From Desulfobacteraceae bacterium (GTDB taxonomy: Bacteria; Desulfobacterota; Desulfobacteria; Desulfobacterales; RPRI01), in NCBI GenBank assembly GCA_003818505.1, contig RPRI01000034.1:1-40584 (forward strand): 40,584 nucleotides of DNA, read 5' to 3'. Shown here piece by piece: positions 1-7,626 of this stretch. The notes beneath the pieces are model-generated. The model did no database searches, was not told where the DNA came from, and saw nothing but the letters and a program-made list of their open reading frames with translations. Numbering within the stretch: position 1 is the first letter of the stretch; each line of letters opens with the position of its first letter. The position numbers were made by a program, and so were the translations under genes.

Positions 1-1712
1 ACAACAGTAAGGGCGGCAGATTCAAGCTCCTTTGTGCCGAGCCTGTGACCTGATACATTGATAACGTCGTCGATTCTGCCGAGAATTCTATAATATCCGT
101 CCTGGGCCTGCACTGCCGCATCTCCAGTAAGGTAGGGCCAATCTCGCCAATCTTTGCTTTTCGGGTTCTTGCAGTATCGTTCGAAATATGTCTTCACGAA
201 GCGATCACGGTCTCCCCATATCGTCTGGAACATGCCGGGCCACGGGTTCTGGATGCATATATTGCCCGCTTGTCCTGCACCCTGGGGAATCACTTTTCCG
301 TCATTATCGTAAATAATGGGGTGAATGCCGGGCACACCGGGGCCAGCACTGCCGGGCTTCATCGGCTTGATGGCAGGTATTGTGCTGCAGAGGAAACCGC
401 CGTTCTCCGTCTGCCACCATGTATCGACAATGGCCGCCTTGCCCTTCCCGACTTCATTATAATACCATTTCCAAACTTCCGGCTCGATCGGCTCACCCAC
501 CGTAGTCATATGCTTGAAGTGATAATTATATTTCTTAGGCTCGTCAGGACCGACCTTTCTGAGCCCCCTGATGGTGGTAGGCGCGGTATGGAAGATGTTC
601 ACATCCAGATCCTGCGCGATCCTCCATGCCCTGCCTGCGTCCGGATAGGTTGGAATGCCTTCGAAGATGACACTGGACGCAGCCAGCGCCAAAGGTCCAT
701 AGACAATGTAGGAATGGCCTGTGATCCACCCGATATCAGCCATGCACCAGTAAACGTCCGTCGGATGTATGTCCTGGATATATTTGGATGTGCCGGTGAC
801 ATAAGCGAGATACCCGCCTGTGCTGTGTTGGCATCCTTTGGGTTTTCCTGTCGTGCCGCTGGTGTACATGAGGAAGAGCGGGGCTTCTGCGGGCATCTTT
901 ACAGGCTCGATCCTGGCGCCGTAATATTTCTTCAGCAGATCGTTCACGAAGAAGTCGCGGCCTTCGACCATCGGGGTAGCAGCGGAATATTTGCCGGGAT
1001 AACGCTGCCATACAAGGACTTTCTTTACCGTCCTGCCCTCTTTTGCCGCTTCTGCAACGGCAATATCCGCTTTTTCCTTATGATCAAGAAGCTGACCGCC
1101 CCGGAAATACGCATCCATCGTTATCAGGATATCGCTCCCCGAGTCGACGATCCTGTCCGCAGCAGCCTTTCCGCTGAATCCGCCGAAGACCTGGGAGTGG
1201 ATAATGCCGAGCCGTGCGCAGGCAAGCATCGTAACGGGAAGCTCACCCACCATAGGCAGATGGAGCGTTACCCTGTCTCCCGCCTTCAGGCCCAAGTCCT
1301 TGAGGAGCGCTGCAAACTCGTTCACCCTTACGTACAACTCCTGATAGGTGATATGCTCGACCTTGTCGGTCTCAAGCTCTGGAACAAAATGGATTGCGGT
1401 TTTGTTCTTGTAGAGCGGCAGGTGCCGATCAATACAGTTGTAGCTTGCATTGATCAACCCGCCTTTGAACCACTTATAGCAGGGAGCATCGCTGGTGTCG
1501 AGTATTGTATCCCAATATTTGTACCATGTCAGCATATCTGCATATTCTTTGTAACAGTTTGGAAAGTTCTCGAGGCTGAACCGCTCATAAACAGACTCGT
1601 CGGTCATGTTTGCCTGGGCAATGAATTTTGACGAAGAATGATAATAACCCTCTTCCTGCCAGTGGACAGCTATCTGGGCTTCTGATGTTTCAACAACTTC
1701 TCTTTCCGCCAT
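1..1712 (-). CDS. acs: Acetyl-CoA synthetase, AMP-forming (3' end cut by window edge)
   Basis: It converts acetate, ATP and CoA to acetyl-CoA through an acetyl-adenylate in the cytoplasm. About 570 of the usual 630-660 residues are visible. Family motifs seen are the phosphate loop YTSGTTGKPKG, the acetate-pocket and adenylate motif DTWWQTENGG, and TGD followed by GRIDDVINVSGHRLGTKELE. The last of these (NVSGHRLGT) is characteristic of Acs rather than longer-chain acyl-CoA synthetases. The C-terminal domain with the acetylatable catalytic lysine lies beyond base 1. The ATG at 1712 is preceded by a strong AAGGAGG at 1721-1727. A TetR regulator and a sodium:solute symporter lie upstream on the same strand, suggesting a carboxylate uptake and activation locus. 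A propionyl-CoA synthetase is a less likely alternative. Confidence 0.93.
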   Translation of the reverse strand, partial: MAEREVVETSEAQIAVHWQEEGYYHSSSKFIAQANMTDESVYERFSLENFPNCYKEYADMLTWYKYWDTILDTSDAPCYKWFKGGLINASYNCIDRHLPLYKNKTAIHFVPELETDKVEHITYQELYVRVNEFAALLKDLGLKAGDRVTLHLPMVGELPVTMLACARLGIIHSQVFGGFSGKAAADRIVDSGSDILITMDAYFRGGQLLDHKEKADIAVAEAAKEGRTVKKVLVWQRYPGKYSAATPMVEGRDFFVNDLLKKYYGARIEPVKMPAEAPLFLMYTSGTTGKPKGCQHSTGGYLAYVTGTSKYIQDIHPTDVYWCMADIGWITGHSYIVYGPLALAASSVIFEGIPTYPDAGRAWRIAQDLDVNIFHTAPTTIRGLRKVGPDEPKKYNYHFKHMTTVGEPIEPEVWKWYYNEVGKGKAAIVDTWWQTENGGFLCSTIPAIKPMKPGSAGPGVPGIHPIIYDNDGKVIPQGAGQAGNICIQNPWPGMFQTIWGDRDRFVKTYFERYCKNPKSKDWRDWPYLTGDAAVQAQDGYYRILGRIDDVINVSGHRLGTKELESAALTV

Positions 1713-1846
1713 CTATCATACCTCCTTATATTTTTTGATATTAAAAGCTTCATGCCCTATTTAGGAGCCGTTACGAAATAGCCCGTACTTTTTTTGATCC
1801 TTTATTACAGCTCATTGTACCGGTACCACATCCAAACGTTCCGGTA

Positions 1847-1933
1847 TTTTTTTTTGAACACCGGCTTATGGATCCTCATGCCGTTTTTGACATCCGGATG
1901 AATAATTTATTTTTTTTTGAACAACGGTTTATG
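1847..1933. repeat. Pair of 24-bp direct repeats between acs and the TetR gene
   Basis: Two copies at 1847-1870 and 1910-1933 share nine T residues, GAACA, CGG and TTATG, with 22 of 24 bases identical. They begin 63 bp apart, that is six helical turns. They sit in the 226-bp gap upstream of acs, so they could be operator half-sites or a duplicated regulatory element. Nothing else in the gap is recognisable as a gene. Confidence 0.55.
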
Positions 1934-1938
1934 CCAAT

Positions 1939-2613
1939 TTATGACTGCAATCCTCCTTTCTCTGACTGTTGTCTTGAAAGTGAATCTTTAATCCCAAGCT
2001 CAAAAATTTCAAATGCCGTCGCCAGGGTTTTTTGTAAAAAAACTTTGTCTTCACCCAAAACACTTTTTTTTGATTCCTGGAATAACACTACCCCGGAAAA
2101 TACGGACCAGAATATTTCGGCAAGCATAGAAGACTTGCAGCCTGATAAAACTTCGTCGCTGGTTTTTTGATCAAATATTAATGAGATCTCTTCAATCGAT
2201 TTACAGGAAAGCATCTTAATTTCAGACAAAAGCTCAGGCGTAAGGGTTTTTAAAGTTTCGTTTGTCTGGAGATTAAACATGTTTATTAACATCAGCGAAT
2301 CAAATTCATAAACATCGATCATGGCTCTTGTTAATGCAGCATATCTTTTTTCTGGAGATTTAATTTTTTCACTGTTCACGTGCTGCAGACGAATAAGCAG
2401 GTACTGAAGAATCCGCAAAGAAAGAGACGCGTACAATTCATCCTTGTTTTTAAAATAAAGATAGATAGTGCCGGGGCTCAGCTCGGCTTCTCCGGCTATA
2501 TCCTCCATTGTCGCTTTATTAAAGCCCTTAATTGAAAATACTCTTCTTGCAGCGACAATTATCTGCTGACGCCTTCTCTCTCCTTCTCTCTCTTTTCTTT
2601 CCTGTATGCCCAT
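1939..2613 (-). CDS. TetR/AcrR family transcriptional regulator
   Basis: This 224-residue protein has the classic TetR N-terminal DNA-binding domain at residues ~16-62. The helix-turn-helix and helix 4 read TMEDIAGEAELSPGTIYLYF, followed by KNKDEL. The C-terminal ~150 residues form the variable helical ligand-binding and dimerisation domain. It lies on the same strand as the acs gene and the SSS symporter, so it may control one of them in response to an acyl-CoA or a carboxylate. That is inference from position only. The start follows a GA-rich stretch on the minus strand. Confidence 0.93.
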   Translation of the reverse strand: MGIQERKEREGERRRQQIIVAARRVFSIKGFNKATMEDIAGEAELSPGTIYLYFKNKDELYASLSLRILQYLLIRLQHVNSEKIKSPEKRYAALTRAMIDVYEFDSLMLINMFNLQTNETLKTLTPELLSEIKMLSCKSIEEISLIFDQKTSDEVLSGCKSSMLAEIFWSVFSGVVLFQESKKSVLGEDKVFLQKTLATAFEIFELGIKDSLSRQQSEKGGLQS

Positions 2614-2672
2614 AATTTAGGGTTTAACAGCCCGATTTTATTTCAAGCAGTTATGATATTCCTGAGTACAGT

Positions 2673-2700
2673 CAGAAGGGGCGAACTCCCGCCCCTTCTG
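2673..2700 (-). terminator. Perfect 11-bp-stem hairpin after the symporter/micro-protein pair
   Basis: Arms at 2673-2683 (CAGAAGGGGCG) and 2690-2700 pair perfectly around a 6-base loop, 35 bp downstream of the micro-protein stop. There is no T tract on either strand, so it may be an mRNA-stabilising hairpin or a weak terminator rather than a canonical intrinsic terminator. Confidence 0.6.
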
Positions 2701-2734
2701 TAATCTCATGAATCAAAAATAACCGTCCGTGGGA

Positions 2735-2821
2735 TCATCCCCACAAGCCGACTTTAAAAGATGCGGTGAACAGAATTATGAAGGCGATAATGCCTATCAA
2801 CCATTTGTCTTCCAGGTTCAT
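2735..2821 (-). CDS. 28-residue single-span membrane micro-protein behind the symporter
   Basis: This short frame encodes 28 residues, beginning MNLEDKWLIG and ending FKVGLWG. It has one hydrophobic helix (IGIIAFIILFTASF) spanning most of the peptide. A perfect AAGGAGG at 2827-2833 lies 5 bases before the ATG, and the gene starts 28 bp after the symporter stop on the same strand. Very small accessory membrane proteins are known beside SSS and other secondary transporters, so a stabilising or regulatory subunit for the symporter is the natural inference. The sequence alone does not prove translation, but the ribosome binding site is among the best in the window. Confidence 0.68.
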   Translation of the reverse strand: MNLEDKWLIGIIAFIILFTASFKVGLWG

Positions 2822-2849
2822 AATGACCTCCTTTGAAAAAACATTTATC

Positions 2850-4640
2850 CTATTCTTTTACTACGATCATCTGCTCTTTATCCGCGCGTGCGATCTGAAC
2901 TTCGCTGGTTGTGGAAAGTTCGCACTTGAAGGTGAGAGCCCACATCATGATGATACCCACAGTCCACCAGAATATCTGCCAGGACCAAAGGGGCGGAAAG
3001 CCTGCAAATGAAAATGAGGTGTTACCCATGATACATGCGGGACCGATGGCCAGTATGTACCATATAACTGTTACGTATTTCATTATCCCGCGCCATTTGA
3101 CCGCGCTTTCGGATGGAGCGTCAACGCTGTCCAGCCATTGCCGTACTTCGGCCTGACGATCGATGGTTTCCTTATCATCTTTGATGCCGATGCCCCTGCA
3201 CAGGTAAGCCACAATGAGTCCGACAAATGTGCCCCAGAAAGCGCAATGCATTGAAAGCGGATTCGGCCACACGGAATATGTCAGATAAACCGATAACATG
3301 CCGGCCGCAACGCCGAGAACGGCGCCGACCCTGGGGAATTTGAAGCCCCAGCAGACACCGAGCAGAAGCACATACATAACAAAACCGTAAGCCGTTGCAA
3401 GGGCGCCCAGAATAACAAGAGCCGCTTTTGAATTGATGCCCACATAGAGAGCTACAATTGTGAGAACGGTTGTCAGAATCCGGTTTACCCATATCTGTTC
3501 GCTCTGGCCAGCCTGCTGATTCCGGATGTAGCGCCAGTAAACGTCACGAAGAAGGATGGAACCGCCGGTGTTGATATAAGGGGATGCTGTGGAATGAATG
3601 GCGGCAATGGCGCCCATGAAAACAAACCCAACCATGAACGGCGGAAGAAATTGTTGCATCAGGGTCGGAACAACGATCCTGTCCGTCAAGCCCTGGAAAG
3701 CCGCTACTCCAGCAACCTCAAGCACTTTTGCGCCCATGCCCTGGATGGCCGTAAAGTAGAAGAGGGCAAAACCGACTACAAATGTGGACATGAATGTCTG
3801 CTGCCAGGCAAGAGGTTTCGGGGATTTTATGCCGAAAAAGGTCATTGTAAAAGCCGGGGAAGACTGAATACCCATGAGTGAAAACATGTACGTCAAACAC
3901 ATGACTGCGGTCCAGGAAGCAGCTCCCTTCTTGCCAAGACCCCATGTAATGACCTCGGGAACAGTCAAAAATTTCTGATCCAGATTTGCAACAGCCGCTG
4001 AAAATCCACTCCAGCCGCCGAACTGGGGTTGAATGATGACATAAAAACCCATGGCAATAATGCCGCCGACAAGAAGAACAAACTGCGTCACGCCGACCCA
4101 TGCGCCTGCTTTCATGCCGCCGGTAACAACGTAAAACCATACTATAAAAGCGAGAAATAGAGCGCCGGTAACGAATTCAACTCCCGTTATAATATTGAAA
4201 AGAGCGCCAGCAGCCATCAATTGTACGGCTGAATAGAAAATGGAATATAGAACGGCGGTAAGGACTGACAGCCATCGAATCGCCGTGCTGTTATAGTAAT
4301 AGGAATACATGTCGCCGGGTGTAACAAAGCCGTAACGTTTACCGAGAAGCCACTGACGTTTGGCAAAGAATGTACCTGTAATTGGAATGGTGAGAACATA
4401 AAACGATGCAAAGGCATAGGCCAGACCATCCCGCCATATCAGGCCCGGATGGCCGATAAAGGTCCAGCCGCTGAAGGAGGCTGCTGTCGCAGCCATCAGA
4501 AAAGCGATAAACGGAACAGAACGTCCGCCTATGGCATATCCTGCCGAGGTTTTTTCTGCGAAGAAGCCTTTCATTCCTTGGTAGAATGCATAAATCATGT
4601 AAGCACCAAGCATGACATAGACCCAAGTTGTAGCACTCAT
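2850..4640 (-). CDS. Sodium:solute symporter (SSS family)
   Basis: This 596-residue inner-membrane protein has about 13 hydrophobic segments and the layout of the sodium/solute symporter family (PutP/ActP/PanF type). Near the N-terminus it has a GGRSVPFIAFLMAATAASFS segment typical of family TM2, and further on a TGGMKAGAWVGVTQ loop typical of the family. It presumably imports a carboxylate such as acetate, pyruvate or lactate with sodium. The substrate is inferred only from the acetyl-CoA synthetase downstream. The ATG at 4640 has an AAGGAGGA ribosome binding site at 4646-4653. The usual small DUF485/DUF4212 partner of acetate symporters is missing, but a 28-residue membrane protein follows. 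Confidence 0.92.
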   Translation of the reverse strand: MSATTWVYVMLGAYMIYAFYQGMKGFFAEKTSAGYAIGGRSVPFIAFLMAATAASFSGWTFIGHPGLIWRDGLAYAFASFYVLTIPITGTFFAKRQWLLGKRYGFVTPGDMYSYYYNSTAIRWLSVLTAVLYSIFYSAVQLMAAGALFNIITGVEFVTGALFLAFIVWFYVVTGGMKAGAWVGVTQFVLLVGGIIAMGFYVIIQPQFGGWSGFSAAVANLDQKFLTVPEVITWGLGKKGAASWTAVMCLTYMFSLMGIQSSPAFTMTFFGIKSPKPLAWQQTFMSTFVVGFALFYFTAIQGMGAKVLEVAGVAAFQGLTDRIVVPTLMQQFLPPFMVGFVFMGAIAAIHSTASPYINTGGSILLRDVYWRYIRNQQAGQSEQIWVNRILTTVLTIVALYVGINSKAALVILGALATAYGFVMYVLLLGVCWGFKFPRVGAVLGVAAGMLSVYLTYSVWPNPLSMHCAFWGTFVGLIVAYLCRGIGIKDDKETIDRQAEVRQWLDSVDAPSESAVKWRGIMKYVTVIWYILAIGPACIMGNTSFSFAGFPPLWSWQIFWWTVGIIMMWALTFKCELSTTSEVQIARADKEQMIVVKE

Positions 4641-4920
4641 ACATATCCTCCTTAAGTATCTCTGCTTTCCTCAAAAGGGTTGAACGGCCCATATGGCCAA
4701 ACGGCTATATTGTCGCATGATCCGCTTATTACGCCATCACCTCCTTTATAATTAATTAGTTCATTAAAAATTCCACATGGAACAATAATTTTTAAAATAC
4801 CCATCACAAAAAATAATTCTTTTATCGCAATCCAGATCAATCCTGAAATACCGGCGCCTAAAGAATCAACGTCAACATTATTACTATGTATAAAATGAAT
4901 TATATTTATTTGATAGTGCC

Positions 4921-4949
4921 CAGTTAAATTATTTTATATCAATTGTCAA
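4921..4949 (-). promoter_or_regulatory. Candidate sigma70-type promoter upstream of the symporter
   Basis: On the minus strand a TTGACA (4944-4949) is followed after 17 bp by TAACTG (4921-4926), in an AT-rich 440-bp gap with no other gene. The -10 match is poor, so confidence is low. The same TTTTTTATTGACAA context recurs upstream of the gene at 6501. Confidence 0.35.
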
Positions 4950-5078
4950 TAAAAAACTAATTCATTTAAATAAACCTTGATAATTTTTTATTCAATGCAT
5001 ATTAAGATCTATCCACTGCGGATGGTAAATCATCAGGCAGATAACTATTATTCAAGTCCTTTGCGGCACAACAAAGCA

Positions 5079-5167
5079 TGAGAATACATAAAGTCAGGAG
5101 TCAGGAGCCGGAATAACAATATTATTGTTTTTTTTATGTATTCTTAATTCTGACTTCTGTATTCTCA
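5079..5167. repeat. Palindromic intergenic repeat, copy 1
   Basis: An 89-bp imperfect inverted repeat with ends TGAGAATACA (5079-5088) and TGTATTCTCA (5158-5167) and inner arms AAGTCAG and CTGACTT. It shares the AGTCAGGAGCCGGAAT-type core with copies at 5922-5995 and 6564-6637. It sits just before the gene at 5192 and is probably a non-autonomous REP- or MITE-like element. Confidence 0.7.
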
Positions 5168-5191
5168 TATAAATTATAGGGGTAATTTATT

Positions 5192-5650
5192 ATGCAGAAT
5201 AAAATAATTGTTTTTTTTGAACATCCTGTTGGTGTCCGTTATGCCCTTGGGCTGCTTATAGGAGGATGGATATCGGTCTATGCGTTCATGTACCATATCA
5301 ATACATTCTTTCCAGACCGGTTTCCCAATGCTTTAATCCTGAAAAATCTGGTTGTAGGCATCGGCATCTGTTACTGTGTGTTCAGGATCAAGCCCTGGGC
5401 AAGAAAGCTGTGCATATTTTTCAATCTTGGAATTATATGCATCAACGTATTGTTTCTCGCCATACGCCTATCATCAGTCGGAATGGAATCTCCTTCCTTG
5501 ATCCTTCATGCGTTGCTGAACGTTGTTATTTTCGGATTGTGCACCTATTACCTTTTGATCAAAGAGACATCAGAATTTTTTAAAGCCCGTGAACCCAAAA
5601 AAGTCGATGAATTTGGAAGAGAAGTTGAGGAGAAGAACCTAAAATATTAA
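5192..5650 (+). CDS. Four-TM membrane protein of unknown function
   Basis: This 152-residue protein has four hydrophobic segments (about residues 15-36, 46-65, 70-91 and 102-122). They are followed by a charged cytoplasmic-looking tail rich in Lys and Glu. I do not recognise the family. The ATG at 5192 is preceded by AGGGG about 9 bases upstream. It is followed after 20 bp by a small zinc-ribbon membrane protein on the same strand, and the two are probably co-transcribed. A palindromic repeat lies directly upstream and may carry its promoter. Confidence 0.75.
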   Translation: MQNKIIVFFEHPVGVRYALGLLIGGWISVYAFMYHINTFFPDRFPNALILKNLVVGIGICYCVFRIKPWARKLCIFFNLGIICINVLFLAIRLSSVGMESPSLILHALLNVVIFGLCTYYLLIKETSEFFKAREPKKVDEFGREVEEKNLKY

Positions 5651-5670
5651 TTCATAAAGGAGTTTAAAGA

Positions 5671-5907
5671 GTGAACCAGCCTCTTCCACCTAAAGAACTA
5701 ATCTGTGAATGCGGTAACCGGTTTATGAGTCAGCAGCGCTCCAACTGGTGTCGCGCCTGCGGCAAACAGCTTTTTTATGATTTGAAGGATCAAAAGAAGA
5801 GTCGGTCTAACCAGATTTACTTCATTTCGATTATAGTTATTGTGACTGGATTGCTTGCTTACTTTTTTATCGAGATGATTCTCACTCCGCTTTTAAGCAT
5901 TTGGTAG
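5671..5907 (+). CDS. Small zinc-ribbon membrane protein
   Basis: This 78-residue protein starts with a GTG codon, supported by AAGGAG at 5657-5662. Residues ~11-35 hold a four-cysteine zinc ribbon (CECG, then CRACG). A single membrane helix follows (IYFISIIVIVTGLLAYFFI). Such zinc-ribbon/TM proteins are usually uncharacterised. It is likely co-transcribed with the four-TM protein 20 bp upstream. No function can be assigned. Confidence 0.75.
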   Translation: MNQPLPPKELICECGNRFMSQQRSNWCRACGKQLFYDLKDQKKSRSNQIYFISIIVIVTGLLAYFFIEMILTPLLSIW

Positions 5908-5921
5908 GTATAACTTTATAT

Positions 5922-5995
5922 GAGAATACAGGAGCCGGAATACAGAATAAAAAAACAATACCGGGATTATTCTGACTCCCGGATCCTGTATTCTC
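5922..5995. repeat. Palindromic intergenic repeat, copy 2
   Basis: Arms GAGAATACAGGA (5922-5933) and TCCTGTATTCTC (5984-5995) pair fully, and the pairing extends inward through CCGG. This is the same family as the copies at 5079 and 6564, and it lies directly after the zinc-ribbon gene, where it could also serve as a transcript end. Confidence 0.7.
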
Positions 5996-6052
5996 TTTCT
6001 TCGTTGATCCAGCTTCGGGCGTGGATGTTGTTAGTAAGTCAGAACTTATTTG

Positions 6053-6079
6053 GTCATGCCCGATTATCTCCGGCATGAC
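6053..6079. repeat. Short hairpin next to the end of the FN3-like gene
   Basis: GTCATGCC (6053-6060) pairs with GGCATGAC (6072-6079), 8 bp beyond the stop of the minus-strand gene ending at 6088. There is no T tract, so it is at most a weak terminator. Confidence 0.45.
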
Positions 6080-6087
6080 ACCAAAGA

Positions 6088-6501
6088 TTAATCCATGTCC
6101 ATGAAAAAAGTCGATGCCATTGTATATGAACGAACCGGAGCAACAGGCCCTTCCTCGGTGCCGCTGACTGCCCGGACAGTCCAGAAATACGGAATATCTT
6201 TTTTCAAACGTTTTGGCGGGATCTGATAGGTAGGTTTATCTGTTTTTTCATCCACGAAGCAATCTTTACATGCCGCTCCCGGCACCAGATTTTTAATTGC
6301 ATCGGAAGCTGAAACGAAAACCCGGTAGCCTTTTGCACCCGGCACCGGTTTCCATTTCAATACTGTAGTAAGTACCTGATTTTTAGCCTTGTCTTTGGGA
6401 GCATCCAGTTCCGGAGTCGCAAGCGATCCCGCATAAGCTGAAGCCGAAAGCCACATCAATGCCACAAATCCAACCACAAATGATTTAAAATTAATGTTCA
6501 T
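6088..6501 (-). CDS. Secreted protein with one fibronectin type III-like domain
   Basis: This 137-residue protein has a clear Sec signal peptide (about residues 1-24, ending ASAYA). The remainder resembles a single FN3/Ig-like beta-sandwich, with a WKPVPGAKGYRVFV strand, two cysteines spaced CKDC, and a YFWTVRAV strand near the C-terminus. Such proteins bind or scaffold outside the inner membrane. The partner is unknown. A candidate promoter lies at 6675-6703, with a palindromic repeat between it and the start. Confidence 0.75.
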   Translation of the reverse strand: MNINFKSFVVGFVALMWLSASAYAGSLATPELDAPKDKAKNQVLTTVLKWKPVPGAKGYRVFVSASDAIKNLVPGAACKDCFVDEKTDKPTYQIPPKRLKKDIPYFWTVRAVSGTEEGPVAPVRSYTMASTFFMDMD

Positions 6502-6563
6502 ATCATAACCTCATCTGTTAATATTGTTGTTCATGAAAATAAATTGCATTTATTACTCGAGTA

Positions 6564-6637
6564 GTCAGAATTCAGCCAAACGATCAGTTTTTCAAACGTT
6601 CTGGGAGGTTTGCTCATTCTGACTCCTGAATTCTGAC
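6564..6637. repeat. Palindromic intergenic repeat, copy 3
   Basis: GTCAGAATTCAG (6564-6575) is the exact reverse complement of 6626-6637. The right arm has the same TTCTGACTCCTGA words as the copies at 5079 and 5922. It lies between the FN3-like gene and the UspA gene. Confidence 0.65.
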
Positions 6638-6674
6638 TCCTGAGTAGTTATGAATTACATTTATTATTTTAATT

Positions 6675-6703
6675 CGAATAATTAATTTTATAATTCTTGT
6701 CAA
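6675..6703 (-). promoter_or_regulatory. Candidate promoter for the FN3-like secreted protein
   Basis: TTGACA on the minus strand (6698-6703) is followed 17 bp later by TATTCG (6675-6680). The -10 is weak. The same -35 context occurs upstream of the symporter. Confidence 0.3.
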
Positions 6704-6726
6704 TAAAAAATCACATTCAACAGCAT

Positions 6727-7614
6727 TCACGGTATAAGCAAAACAGGAAGTTCCGAATTTTCCGCAACCCGGTGGGAAACTCCGCCCAGCCAGTACTGGC
6801 TCAGCCAGTCCTTCCCTGTTCTTCCCAGAACAATCATTGTTGAATTGTAACTGCGTGAAAGATTTATGATTTCGGCAGCAGTACGTCCCGAAGAAAGATG
6901 AGATTCCGCATTGATTCCGGCTGAAGTAAGACGTTTGCAATATGCTTTTAGCCGCCTGCGGCTTTCTTTTTTAAGCTCCTGCAACTGGGCGGGGCTCATC
7001 CCCTTTGATATTTTAACGCCTATGTTATGGACAACTATAACGTCGGATGCAAGTCCTTTAAGCCCTGCAAGGGCATCAACCGCATTGGAGGAAGGCTGAG
7101 ACCAGTCAGTGGCCAGCATCGGACGGTCGAAGATATGTTCATTGACACGGGTTACTATCTCGTCATCCTGTTCGTATTCGGCCATGTATTTGTTCATAAG
7201 GATAGGTATAGGGCTTCGGCGTATAAGATCCAGCATGTGGCCGCCCACATAAACTTTTTCAAATAGTGAACGCTTCTTGCGGCCCGACACTATCATATCG
7301 ACTTTTTCCTTATTGGCTATATCAAGAATCACTGCATTCGGCATGCCCACCTGAACATAGGTTTTGCTTTTTACCCCTTTTTTTGCAAGAACCGCCTGCC
7401 ACTGTTTAAATTGTTCTCCGGCTTTTTCCTTGATTTTCTCCTCTTCTTCCTTCATATAACCGCCGAATGGAACGAAGGCCACCTCTTCTCTCGGTATGAT
7501 ATATACAAGCACTACCTCTTTGAGCCCTGCTTTTATCAGATCAAGCATACCTTCAAGAGAGTTTAAAGCCATCTCTCTGAAGCGTGTGTTAAAAAGAATC
7601 TTTTCAAATTTCAT
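6727..7614 (-). CDS. Tandem UspA-domain universal stress protein
   Basis: This 295-residue cytoplasmic protein is made of two Usp domains (about residues 1-145 and 160-295). The second ends with the ATP-binding signature LGRTGKDWLSQYWLGG followed by a VLLIP strand. The first has a related but less canonical SGRKKRSLFEKVYVGG loop. Tandem Usp proteins commonly bind ATP and modulate partner transporters or stress responses. It starts 12 bp after the antiporter-like gene at 7627 on the same strand. That suggests it regulates that transporter, as seen for other Usp/transporter pairs. Confidence 0.9.
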   Translation of the reverse strand: MKFEKILFNTRFREMALNSLEGMLDLIKAGLKEVVLVYIIPREEVAFVPFGGYMKEEEEKIKEKAGEQFKQWQAVLAKKGVKSKTYVQVGMPNAVILDIANKEKVDMIVSGRKKRSLFEKVYVGGHMLDLIRRSPIPILMNKYMAEYEQDDEIVTRVNEHIFDRPMLATDWSQPSSNAVDALAGLKGLASDVIVVHNIGVKISKGMSPAQLQELKKESRRRLKAYCKRLTSAGINAESHLSSGRTAAEIINLSRSYNSTMIVLGRTGKDWLSQYWLGGVSHRVAENSELPVLLIP

Positions 7615-7626
7615 TTTTCACCTGCC

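Noticed and set aside
270..1631. Long plus-strand open frame of 453 codons
   Set aside because: It is antisense to the acetyl-CoA synthetase, whose motifs are read without interruption on the minus strand. The plus product has no family resemblance.
4652..4840. Minus-strand 62-codon frame upstream of the symporter
   Set aside because: Poor initiation context and mixed composition. It looks like an untranslated leader, though a tiny leader peptide cannot be ruled out.
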